DNA from: Methanomicrobia archaeon
GTDB taxonomy: Archaea > Methanobacteriota_B > Thermococci > Methanofastidiosales > B48-G16
Length of the DNA stretch: 6,078 bases
Assembly: GCA_023133315.1 (NCBI GenBank)
Contig: JAGLWR010000078.1
Location: 1-6,078, forward strand
Direction of reading: 5' to 3'
How positions within the stretch are numbered: the first letter of the stretch is position 1; each line of letters begins with the position of its first letter. Positions 1-5,168 of this stretch are shown piece by piece. Under the pieces are notes generated by a model. The model saw only the letters and a list, made by a program, of their open reading frames with translations, made no database searches and had not been told where the DNA came from. The position numbers were made by a program, and so were the translations under genes.

Positions 1-18
1 ATCTATTCTTTTGAGCAT
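1..18 (-). CDS. Start of an unidentified downstream gene (partial, first 6 codons)
   Basis: Six codons on the minus strand read MLKRID and run off the left edge. The ATG lies 10 nt past the TGA stop of the radical SAM gene. It is preceded by AAGGTGAT, a strong match to the archaeal Shine-Dalgarno, three bases before the ATG. The tight spacing and strong ribosome site indicate a co-transcribed gene after tes. Six residues are too few to assign a family or function. Confidence 0.6.
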
Positions 19-21
19 TTT

Positions 22-29
22 ATCACCTT
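22..29 (-). promoter_or_regulatory. Shine-Dalgarno for the gene entering at the left edge
   Basis: On the minus strand the sequence is AAGGTGAT followed by AAA and ATG. It overlaps the stop codon of the upstream gene, so translation of the two genes may be coupled. It supports the partial gene at 1-18 as real. Confidence 0.65.
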
Positions 30-1786
30 CAGAAATATCTTTTTATGTCTATGTACGTCTTTCTGTAAAGTTCACTTTTTCTCGTTTTTTCAATGAAATC
101 TTTTGTTCTCAGATATTTGTCTTTTTTGTATTCCCACCCAGGGTTTCTTTTCTGCCATTCGTCCCAAGTGAAACTGAACTGTGCCTGAACTTTATCCCTG
201 TAGAGTTCTGGAATAACATTGAAAGCACAGAAGGGGACGATTCTGCCATCTGGCATAGCGTAGTGGATGACACATCTTTTAACTCGTTCTATGTCATAGT
301 TATAATCATCCATAAAATGCATCATTCCTAAAAATAACGTCTTTGAGTGGAACTGTCCCATTGCTTCATAGTTACCTTTCAAGAAAGCATTTTTTATAAG
401 ACTTAAAACGTTTAATCCCTCTGGCGCATATTTTTCATCATAGAATCTTTTGAATCTTAAGATCATCTGTGCGCCTACTTTCGTTTTTGCAAGTTTTCCA
501 ACTTTCTGTTTTTTCTCTAATTCACTAGCTTTCTCATTGAGAAACTCAACAAATCCTTCTACATCTATAAATCTTGGAATGGGAATCACTTTATCACCCT
601 CGAGGAAAACATAAGTAGCGGCACCACAGACGAAATGAGACGTCATATAGTATTTTCTCCTCGCGAAAGCCTCAAGGAACCTTGTGATATGTCCGGCTGT
701 AGGTATTGGGTACCAATCTTCCATCGCTATAGCTCCTTGAGTCTGTTCTTCTATCTTTTTCATGGCACCTGCACCTGTTATCCTGAGTCTTTTTCTTTCT
801 TTTTTTGGCGTTCTTCCCACCAGAGAAATTGGCTGGATATTAACACTTCTTATAATGTCTATATGATTTAAACCAAAGTTTATCATGTCGCCCATCTCAT
901 GATCGTTCACATTTCTCATGAGTGTGGGAACCAAAACTATACCCGGCCCTCTCGATTCTCTCACGTTTTTGAGAATTAGCGGTACCTCCCAATGGTTTTT
1001 CCAGTTTGTTTGGGGAGTCATCCCATCATAACTGAGATACATCGTATTTACTCCCTCTTTTTTTACTTCTTTCACAAGTTCTGGTTCAAATGCAAGTCTT
1101 ATGCCATCGGTATTCAACTGTACGTGGGCGTATCCTTCCTCCTTACATAATTTTATTATGTCTACAAGATCATCTCTAAGAGTTGGTTCTCCGCCTGTTA
1201 ACTGTATGGCATCAGCTCCAATATCTTTCTCTTTCTTTCCATTCCTCAACATCATTCTTATCTGTTCTAATGAGGGCTCGTATATCGGCTGATTTTCCTT
1301 TGCATAAAAAAAGCAGTACCAGCAGTTTAAATTGCATCTGTTTGTCAGAGCTATATTCAAAAGAGAAGTGTGACTTCTATGTCTTGAACAGAGCCCACAA
1401 TCCAAAGGGCAGTTAATACCTGTGTTTTCAACGTTATAACTTTTTAACTTCCAGTCATATCTTAATTTTTTAAATCTGCGATACGTTGCCACATCCTCAT
1501 AATATAAGGATGTTATGATTCCTTCAGAACATTTTTTTGTTATCCATACCTCATTATCTTTTTCCCATAATACTGCAGGTACTATCTCTCTCGTTTCGGG
1601 GCATATGGAATAAGTTTTATGTGGTAATTCACCCCCATATAACTTTCCTGATTTTTCAATGAGCTTATTAAATTCCTTCTCACTTATTTCAGGTAACTCT
1701 ATGAGTTCTTTTATTTTTTTTGCTAATTCCATGGACTCCTTTTCTCCACTCGGAACTTCGCCTGTATCTTTACTCGTAGCTATCAC
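29..1786 (-). CDS. tes: Radical SAM enzyme of the tetraether lipid synthase (Tes) family
   Basis: This 585-residue protein has a radical SAM CxxxCxxC cluster site at C151, C155 and C158, followed by a GGEP motif at 198-201 that contacts SAM in this superfamily. Upstream is the family element CPLDCGLC (C126, C130, C133). The C-terminal third has HFMDDYNYDIERVKRC and MPDGRIVPFCAFN, with C387, C505 and C520 available for auxiliary clusters. This layout is that of COG1964 proteins such as MJ0619, once proposed as a methanopterin methyltransferase and later shown to join archaeol tails into macrocyclic and GDGT tetraethers. Function is inferred from family; a COG1964 paralogue with another substrate is possible. 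At ~585 residues it is longer than MJ0619 (about 500), with roughly 50 extra N-terminal residues. The usual N-terminal CPxC reads C62-P-E-T. The start is GTG at 1786, 26-27 nt from a TATA box, implying a leaderless mRNA; ATG 1732 is the alternative, but its AGGAG is only 3 nt away. Confidence 0.8.
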   Translation of the reverse strand: MIATSKDTGEVPSGEKESMELAKKIKELIELPEISEKEFNKLIEKSGKLYGGELPHKTYSICPETREIVPAVLWEKDNEVWITKKCSEGIITSLYYEDVATYRRFKKLRYDWKLKSYNVENTGINCPLDCGLCSRHRSHTSLLNIALTNRCNLNCWYCFFYAKENQPIYEPSLEQIRMMLRNGKKEKDIGADAIQLTGGEPTLRDDLVDIIKLCKEEGYAHVQLNTDGIRLAFEPELVKEVKKEGVNTMYLSYDGMTPQTNWKNHWEVPLILKNVRESRGPGIVLVPTLMRNVNDHEMGDMINFGLNHIDIIRSVNIQPISLVGRTPKKERKRLRITGAGAMKKIEEQTQGAIAMEDWYPIPTAGHITRFLEAFARRKYYMTSHFVCGAATYVFLEGDKVIPIPRFIDVEGFVEFLNEKASELEKKQKVGKLAKTKVGAQMILRFKRFYDEKYAPEGLNVLSLIKNAFLKGNYEAMGQFHSKTLFLGMMHFMDDYNYDIERVKRCVIHYAMPDGRIVPFCAFNVIPELYRDKVQAQFSFTWDEWQKRNPGWEYKKDKYLRTKDFIEKTRKSELYRKTYIDIKRYF

Positions 1787-1844
1787 CTTTATACAAATTA
1801 TCCTCTGCTATATAAAAGTTTTTCTTAACTGATATGAGAATCAT
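1770..1844 (-). CDS. Possible 24-residue leader ORF between the JAMM gene and tes
   Basis: An ATG at 1844-1842 follows a perfect GAGGAG (1851-1856) with a 6 nt gap, close to the best spacing seen elsewhere in this window. It opens a frame of 24 codons beginning MILISVKKNF and ending in TAA at 1770-1772. It overlaps the first codons of tes out of frame and contains the tes TATA box. On a read-through transcript from the DUF362/JAMM genes it could affect tes translation. It could equally be chance in AT-rich spacer; no family is recognisable. Confidence 0.2.
   Translation of the reverse strand: MILISVKKNFYIAEDNLYKGDSYE
1809..1816 (-). promoter_or_regulatory. TATA box for tes
   Basis: TTTATATA on the minus strand is centred about 26.5 nt upstream of the GTG at 1786, the standard distance from an archaeal TATA box to the transcription start. 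It gives tes its own promoter inside the operon and predicts a leaderless transcript. Confidence 0.55.
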
Positions 1845-1862
1845 TTGTAACTCCTCAGAAAA

Positions 1863-2228
1863 TCAATAGATAATTTCATATTCTAAAACTCTGCCAGTAT
1901 TTGAATAGAAAACTAACGTTTCTTGTGTATACGGAAATGCTAATATGCCGTGATATCTCCCAAACTTCGAAAAAAAGTAGAGATCGGCTTCAGAAGGGGA
2001 CGAATTGGGAACGGGATGAGAATGTACCGTTCCTTTTATGTCCCGATCGAGTGGAAGTGAATGCCAGTCGATTATAGACCCCGTTTTACCAAAAAAGGAG
2101 AGAGGAGAAAGGATCACTTCCGTTATTACTCCCTTTTTTTCTCTCAAAAATGAAGCAAATTCATCTGGATGCATATTTTTTGCTGCCGTACACAGAAATT
2201 CTATGAGCTCTTTGTCTATTTTTAACAT
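1863..2228 (-). CDS. JAMM/MPN+ (Mov34/PAD-1) zinc metalloprotease
   Basis: This 121-residue single-domain protein carries the full JAMM zinc-protease signature: catalytic Glu E23, then H69-S-H71-P, seven residues, S79 and D82 (HxH-x7-SxxD). H69, H71 and D82 should bind Zn2+, with E23 as general base. Size and spacing resemble small archaeal enzymes such as AfJAMM and the haloarchaeal desampylase HvJAMM1, which cleave isopeptide or linear bonds to ubiquitin-like SAMP proteins. No SAMP or E1-like gene is in the window, so the substrate is unknown; sulfur-transfer roles linked to Ubl/ThiS proteins are another possibility. The ATG overlaps the end of the DUF362 gene by 7 nt and is preceded by AGGTTGATC, a near-perfect Shine-Dalgarno, so the two are co-transcribed and probably translationally coupled. 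Confidence 0.88.
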   Translation of the reverse strand: MLKIDKELIEFLCTAAKNMHPDEFASFLREKKGVITEVILSPLSFFGKTGSIIDWHSLPLDRDIKGTVHSHPVPNSSPSEADLYFFSKFGRYHGILAFPYTQETLVFYSNTGRVLEYEIIY

Positions 2229-3256
2229 TCGATCAACCTGTATTTTCCCGATCCGAGACCTATTTTTTCCGCGTATGTAATGAAAACATTGTAATTTATG
2301 GAAGTGAATCTTAAATTTTCTTCTCCTACTAAATCTATACTTGCTTTTTCCAGCGCTATCGGATCATTTGAAGCAGCTATCCCTATATCCTTTACAACAG
2401 AGTGATCGCTCCAGGGTGCACAGTCACAGTGGGGCGTTATGTCCATTAAGAAACTGAAAAAGGCAGATTTCTTGTCTTTTAAAACTCCGTAAGCATACTC
2501 ATCTATTTTCTCAATAAGATCTTCATTTGTTTGGTTACTTCTTGTACGCATCGCATTCTGGGGACAGAGGGCAATACACTCCCCGCATCCTATGCAGAGA
2601 CTGTAATCTATAACCGCTCTATTTTCGATTGTTATGGCACTCACAGGGCAGTTAGCTGCGCAGATGCCACATGCTATACAACTTTTATTTGCAGACGGTT
2701 TTATGTTTGCATGCATCTGCTGTTTTCCGGCCCTGTCTCCGCATCCCATTCCTATATTCTTCAAAGTTCCACCTATCCCTGTCATGACGTGGCCTTTAAA
2801 ATGACTCAGTCCTATTAACACATCACTTTCCGCAATTGCAGCAGCAATTCTTATTTTTTTGAAATGGTTCAGATCCACCTCGATCTCTTTTTTATCGTTT
2901 CCTTTTAGACCGTCTGCAATAATGACGGGACATCCCACGACCTCGGGCACGAAACCATTTCTCATCGCACAGTTCAAATGATCTACAGCATTTGACCTCA
3001 TCCCGTGATAAAGTGTGTTCGAATCTGTTAAGAAAGGTTTACCACCGTACTCTTTGATCTTATCCACCACCGTTCTCACGTACACAGGTCTCAGGAAGGA
3101 AGTATTTCCGAGCTCTCCAAAATGTATCTTTAAAGCCACCATGTCTCCTTTATCCACCTTTTCCTCCAGTTTCAGAAGATCGCAGAGCTTGGAAAGTTTA
3201 TTGAGCATATTCTCTTTTTCGGAGCTCGCTCTAAATCGTGCCAGATAGACATTCAT
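2222..3256 (-). CDS. DUF362 family protein with two [4Fe-4S] ferredoxin motifs
   Basis: This 344-residue cytoplasmic protein has a DUF362 N-terminal part (KIHFGELGNTSFLRP near 43-57; LIGLSHFKGHVMTGIGG near 147-163, then GMGCGDR with C172). A 2[4Fe-4S] insert follows: C193-C196-C199-CP204 (CIACGICAANCP) and C221-C224-C227-CP232 (CIGCGECIALCP). The C-terminal part returns to DUF362 (SNDPIALEKASIDL near 296-309). This is the COG2768 type of uncharacterised Fe-S protein. An electron-transfer or redox role follows from the clusters; the substrate is unknown. C172, C277 and C279 could be further ligands. It is the first gene of the minus-strand operon, overlapping the JAMM gene. No Shine-Dalgarno precedes the ATG, but a TATA-like element lies about 26 nt upstream, so a leaderless message is likely. 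As an Fe-S carrier it could feed electrons to the radical SAM enzyme downstream, which is inference from position only. Confidence 0.88.
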   Translation of the reverse strand: MNVYLARFRASSEKENMLNKLSKLCDLLKLEEKVDKGDMVALKIHFGELGNTSFLRPVYVRTVVDKIKEYGGKPFLTDSNTLYHGMRSNAVDHLNCAMRNGFVPEVVGCPVIIADGLKGNDKKEIEVDLNHFKKIRIAAAIAESDVLIGLSHFKGHVMTGIGGTLKNIGMGCGDRAGKQQMHANIKPSANKSCIACGICAANCPVSAITIENRAVIDYSLCIGCGECIALCPQNAMRTRSNQTNEDLIEKIDEYAYGVLKDKKSAFFSFLMDITPHCDCAPWSDHSVVKDIGIAASNDPIALEKASIDLVGEENLRFTSINYNVFITYAEKIGLGSGKYRLIEC

Positions 3257-3278
3257 AGTTAGATTTCTGTACAGGGAA

Positions 3279-3286
3279 ATAAAAGA
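3279..3286 (-). promoter_or_regulatory. TATA-like promoter element for the DUF362 operon
   Basis: TCTTTTAT on the minus strand is centred about 26 nt upstream of the DUF362 ATG. With no Shine-Dalgarno in the gap, this fits a leaderless operon transcript. It lies in the 115 bp region shared with the divergent tRNA-binding gene. Confidence 0.45.
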
Positions 3287-3341
3287 ATTGTGGTTGGGAG
3301 TTAACGATGTAAATAATGGGCTGTATCACGCAGACCACAAA

Positions 3342-3349
3342 TTTAATAA
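3342..3349 (+). promoter_or_regulatory. TATA box for the MetRS beta-type gene
   Basis: TTTAATAA is centred 26.5 nt upstream of the ATG at 3372, and no Shine-Dalgarno lies between them. The spacing decides the start: transcription should begin at or next to the A of that ATG. The longer in-frame start at 3288 (TTG) lies upstream of this promoter. Confidence 0.6.
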
Positions 3350-3371
3350 ATTATTTTCATATCACTTACTT

Positions 3372-3734
3372 ATGGAATCCATTAAACCAGCTCCCATTAA
3401 GCCAACAATCTCTTTCGATATATACGACAAAATTGATATCCGCGTCGGGACCATAGAACGCGTGGAAGACATACCAAGATCAAATAAGTTAGTCAGATTC
3501 ACCGTTGATTTCGGTGATCACAAAAGAAAGATACTGGCGGGCATAAAACAAGAACGAGAAAATCCTAAAGAAGTCGAAGGAAAACAGGCATTATTTGTCG
3601 TCAATCTCGAACCTAAAAAAATGATGGGTGAGGTATCCGAGGGAATGCTATTTGATATCGGATACCCTGACAACATCATGCCCGTCTTGGCTGTCCCAGA
3701 AAAGCCAGTTCCCAATGGAACGAGATTGGGATGA
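3372..3734 (+). CDS. metG: tRNA-binding domain protein, MetRS beta-subunit type
   Basis: This 120-residue protein is essentially one EMAP II/Arc1p-like tRNA-binding OB-fold. Recognisable blocks are DKIDIRVGTIERVEDIP (19-35), the NKLVRFTVDFG strand (38-48), ILAGIKQ (54-60), ALFVVNLEPKKMMG (73-86) and SEGMLFD (89-95). The ILAGIK...NLEPKKMMGxxSEGML pattern matches the C-terminal domain of methionyl-tRNA synthetase, which many archaea encode separately as MetRS beta and which aids tRNA capture. CsaA-type chaperones share the fold but fit this pattern less well. The catalytic MetRS subunit is not in the window. The start at ATG 3372 is set by the TATA spacing and by homology beginning soon after; the upstream in-frame 28 residues look non-coding. 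It is divergent from the DUF362 operon, and the next plus-strand gene has its own promoter. Confidence 0.85.
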   Translation: MESIKPAPIKPTISFDIYDKIDIRVGTIERVEDIPRSNKLVRFTVDFGDHKRKILAGIKQERENPKEVEGKQALFVVNLEPKKMMGEVSEGMLFDIGYPDNIMPVLAVPEKPVPNGTRLG

Positions 3735-3760
3735 GTTTAAATAGGTTTTCAGGTGCATAA

Positions 3761-3768
3761 AATATAAA
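3761..3768 (+). promoter_or_regulatory. TATA box for the winged-helix regulator
   Basis: AATATAAA in an A/T-rich run (3757-3770) predicts transcription from about 3791. That leaves a leader of roughly 17 nt holding the GAGGAG ribosome site. TTTAAATA at 3736-3743, just past the upstream stop codon, is a second possible TATA element but is farther away. Confidence 0.45.
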
Positions 3769-3794
3769 AACTCTCAAGAGAATCTATAAGAACA

Positions 3795-3800
3795 GAGGAG
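3795..3800 (+). promoter_or_regulatory. Shine-Dalgarno that decides the regulator start
   Basis: GAGGAG lies 7 nt before the ATG at 3808 but only 1 nt before the ATG at 3802. The spacing favours the second ATG, giving 84 rather than 86 residues. Confidence 0.65.
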
Positions 3801-3807
3801 AATGTAT

Positions 3808-4062
3808 ATGAAACAAGAAACAATAGATCTATTTTTCAGCACAAAAACGCTACAGATTTTCCTTAAGATGGATGAAGAGGATTATGCAGCAAATATACGT
3901 CATAAAGTAGGTTGTATGTATAGTTATACAACAGCAAAGATGAGAACCTTTGAAAAGTTAGGACTGGTGACGTCTGAAAGAAAGGGAAGAGTTGTGTGGT
4001 ATAGATTAACTGATAGTGGTAAAGTTCTCAAACAGAAGTTGAAAGATCTGATTGAAGGATAG
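3808..4062 (+). CDS. Small winged helix-turn-helix transcriptional regulator
   Basis: This 84-residue protein is one winged-HTH domain. The N-terminal helices (3-33) lead to a probable recognition helix around SYTTAKMRTFEKLGLV (39-54), then the wing SERKGRVVWYRLTDSG (56-71) and a C-terminal helix KVLKQKLKDLIEG. The 'LGLV...R...YRLTDSGK' pattern is typical of archaeal ArsR/MarR/PadR-like regulators with no separate ligand domain. It should bind DNA as a dimer; there is only one Cys (C36) and no metal-binding motif, so no effector can be proposed. It has its own TATA box and Shine-Dalgarno. The short, repeat-rich spacer downstream makes autoregulation or control of the nitroreductase conceivable, but no operator is proven. 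Confidence 0.8.
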   Translation: MKQETIDLFFSTKTLQIFLKMDEEDYAANIRHKVGCMYSYTTAKMRTFEKLGLVTSERKGRVVWYRLTDSGKVLKQKLKDLIEG

Positions 4063-4090
4063 ATACCTTATTCAAACATCGAAGATTTCT

Positions 4091-4106
4091 CTTCTTTAAA
4101 AAGAAG
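4091..4106 (+). terminator. Hairpin downstream of the regulator gene, possible terminator
   Basis: CTTCTT and AAGAAG form a 6 bp stem with a TAAA loop, 28 nt after the regulator stop, followed by pyrimidine-rich sequence (4110-4132). Archaeal termination mainly needs T-rich tracts and this stem is weak, so the assignment is tentative. Confidence 0.25.
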
Positions 4107-4183
4107 GAGTTCCTTCCCTTTCTAATCTTTCTAGCAAAGGTTGGGATAAAGATAGGGGGGTGAAGAGAGGAGGGCGAAAAGTA

Positions 4184-4294
4184 ATGGATCCCAAAAATCC
4201 CTTTTATACTCACAAAAATGACCTATCAATAAACGGGCGTTTTTTTGATAGACTCCTCCTTAAGCTCATTAACTTAATACTGGAAAGGAGTTGA
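4184..4294 (+). CDS. Possible 36-residue small protein, unknown function
   Basis: An ATG preceded by AGGAGG (4168-4173, spacing 10 nt, slightly long) opens a 36-codon frame ending in TGA. The N-terminal half (MDPKNPFYTHKNDL) is polar. The C-terminal half (RFFDRLLLKLINLILERS) alternates charged and bulky hydrophobic residues as in an amphipathic helix, suggesting membrane association or a protein contact. The frame is open back to 4100, so a GTG at 4160 would give 44 residues. It overlaps two inverted repeats. I do not recognise it; it could be a small protein, the remnant of a larger gene, or chance. Confidence 0.28.
   Translation: MDPKNPFYTHKNDLSINGRFFDRLLLKLINLILERS
4223..4251. repeat. Interrupted inverted repeat (7 bp + 4 bp arms)
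   Basis: CTATCAA (4223-4229) pairs with TTGATAG (4245-4251). Inside it AAAC (4231-4234) pairs with GTTT (4239-4242) around a GGGC loop, leaving a 1-versus-2-base bulge. It could be an operator or an RNA hairpin, and it lies inside the possible small ORF. Confidence 0.5.
4252..4291. repeat. Nested inverted repeat next to the previous one
   Basis: ACTCCT (4252-4257) pairs with AGGAGT (4286-4291), and between them TTAAG (4260-4264) pairs with CTTAA (4273-4277). It starts at the base after the previous repeat ends. As RNA the outer arm would mask an AGGAG motif. Confidence 0.4.
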
Positions 4295-4331
4295 ATAAAT
4301 CTCTTCCCCCTACATCTGCATCGTGAATAAT

Positions 4332-4339
4332 ATTTAAAA
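4332..4339 (+). promoter_or_regulatory. TATA box for the nitroreductase gene
   Basis: ATTTAAAA is centred about 26.5 nt upstream of the ATG at 4362 and no Shine-Dalgarno intervenes, predicting a leaderless transcript. The spacing matches the promoters of the MetRS beta-type gene and tes. Confidence 0.6.
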
Positions 4340-4361
4340 ACTAACAAAGCAACTCCTGTGT

Positions 4362-4997
4362 ATGACTCTAAATAACCAAGACTTCTACAATGTTGTTGGA
4401 AAAAGACGTAGTGTAAGAGATTTTCAGGAAAAGCCGGTTGAATGGGAGAAGCTTCGCCGTATCCTTACTGCAGGACTCAAGGCGCCCTCCCACAACCACA
4501 TGCGTGAATGGCACTTTATTTTCCTTCGGGATCCAGCAAAGATGCGTGCCGTTATAGAGCTCAGCGATGCATTCAGCCGGGCACCTGACCGGAAATTCCT
4601 CGACGAGACCTTGAAAAAGATTACAGACCCTTATCAGCGAGAGGTCTATGCTTATTCAATCCCTCTACAAGAAAGAATGATATTAACAGCACCCGAGCTT
4701 CTCATTGTCTGCTTCCGTATGGTGAAACCTCTTTCTGTGTGCAAGACCCTCTTCAACTTGAATAACTTTGCCTCCGCCTGGTTGGTTGTGGAGAATATAC
4801 TCCTTGCCATGACAGCCGAGGGTCTTTATGGTGTGACAATGGTTCCTTTTAAAACGACTGAACTGAAAAGGCTCCTTGACATACCTGATGAATACGAGAT
4901 CGCAACCTTCATACCAATGGGCTACCCGAAGAAAGAACCTACTCCTAGGCAAATCAAGGTAAATCTTGACGAGCGGATTCATATCGACAAATGGTAG
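4362..4997 (+). CDS. Nitroreductase-family FMN oxidoreductase
   Basis: This 211-residue soluble protein has the nitroreductase fold. K14-R15-R16-S17-V18-R19 near the N-terminus should bind the FMN phosphate. APSHNHMREWHF (41-52) matches the flavin/substrate loop. A hydrophobic dimer helix (LNNFASAWLVVENILLAM, 133-150) leads to GLYGVTMVPF (154-163) and the C-terminal PMGYPKKEPTPR (185-196) ending in a Trp. Such enzymes are FMN dimers that use NAD(P)H to reduce nitro compounds, quinones or flavins; the natural substrate cannot be read from sequence. It stands alone with its own TATA box. Its first half counts at roughly 53% G+C by eye, well above the left-hand genes and far above the next gene, suggesting recent transfer. 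The start at 4362 is fixed by TATA spacing and by the family N-terminus. Confidence 0.88.
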   Translation: MTLNNQDFYNVVGKRRSVRDFQEKPVEWEKLRRILTAGLKAPSHNHMREWHFIFLRDPAKMRAVIELSDAFSRAPDRKFLDETLKKITDPYQREVYAYSIPLQERMILTAPELLIVCFRMVKPLSVCKTLFNLNNFASAWLVVENILLAMTAEGLYGVTMVPFKTTELKRLLDIPDEYEIATFIPMGYPKKEPTPRQIKVNLDERIHIDKW

Positions 4998-5034
4998 ATC
5001 ATCGCCAATATTTTGAGAATCACTTACCAAAAGA

Positions 5035-5070
5035 CTTTTATGTGTGCCACTGTGGAATAAAAGTTTATTC
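5035..5070. repeat. Two overlapping inverted repeats after the nitroreductase gene
   Basis: CTTTTAT (5035-5041) pairs with ATAAAAG (5057-5063), enclosing CCAC-T-GTGG (5047-5055). GAATAAA (5055-5061) also pairs with TTTATTC (5064-5070). The two long stems share bases, so only one can form at a time. The site may act in termination of the nitroreductase transcript or as a protein-binding site; the function is unproven. Confidence 0.4.
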
Positions 5071-5132
5071 TATCGCTAACCTACCGCTGTCTTGAAATAA
5101 TATAATTATAATAATCCAGAGAAAAACAAAAA

Positions 5133-5159
5133 AATATAAATAAGAAAGCAATATAAATA
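5133..5159 (+). promoter_or_regulatory. Duplicated TATA element upstream of the HEPN-like gene
   Basis: The 10-mer AATATAAATA occurs at 5133-5142 and again at 5150-5159, a 17 bp shift. The first copy predicts transcription near 5164, just before ATG 5169. The second predicts a start near 5182, which would miss ATG 5169 and 5175. The first copy is the better promoter for this gene. Confidence 0.45.
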
Positions 5160-5168
5160 GTGAGAAAA

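Larger units (their letters stand above)
4063..4361 (+). other. 299 bp spacer between the regulator and nitroreductase genes
   Basis: The spacer holds, in order: a 6 bp hairpin (4091-4106); a pyrimidine-rich stretch (4108-4132) followed by a purine-rich one (about 4136-4180); a possible small ORF (4184-4294); two adjacent inverted repeats (4223-4251 and 4252-4291); and the nitroreductase TATA box. I see no tRNA or other recognisable RNA gene. Confidence 0.6.

Noticed and set aside
11..331. 106-codon plus-strand frame at the left edge, and similar frames antisense to tes and the DUF362 gene
   Set aside because: They lie opposite genes with clear family motifs, show no domain pattern, and are rich in Phe/Ser as expected for antisense shadows.
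1730..1740. ATG 1732 with AGGAG as the true tes start
   Set aside because: The AGGAG-ATG gap is 3 nt, against 6-7 nt for comparable sites here, while GTG 1786 has ideal TATA spacing. It is kept as an alternative rather than excluded.
3288..3371. N-terminal extension (28 residues from TTG 3288) of the MetRS beta-type protein
   Set aside because: The TATA box at 3342-3349 lies inside it, the extra residues do not fit the family, and ATG 3372 has ideal promoter spacing.
4028..4213. 61-codon minus-strand frame over the regulator end and the spacer
   Set aside because: It overlaps the regulator's coding end antisense, has no ribosome site I can see, and its composition simply mirrors the purine-rich tract.
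4683..5030. 115-codon minus-strand frame opposite the nitroreductase
   Set aside because: It is antisense to conserved nitroreductase motifs and has no recognisable protein pattern.
5101..5110. TATAATTATA perfect 10 bp palindrome
   Set aside because: Short palindromes of A and T are expected in such AT-rich spacer; no second copy or partner site supports an operator.
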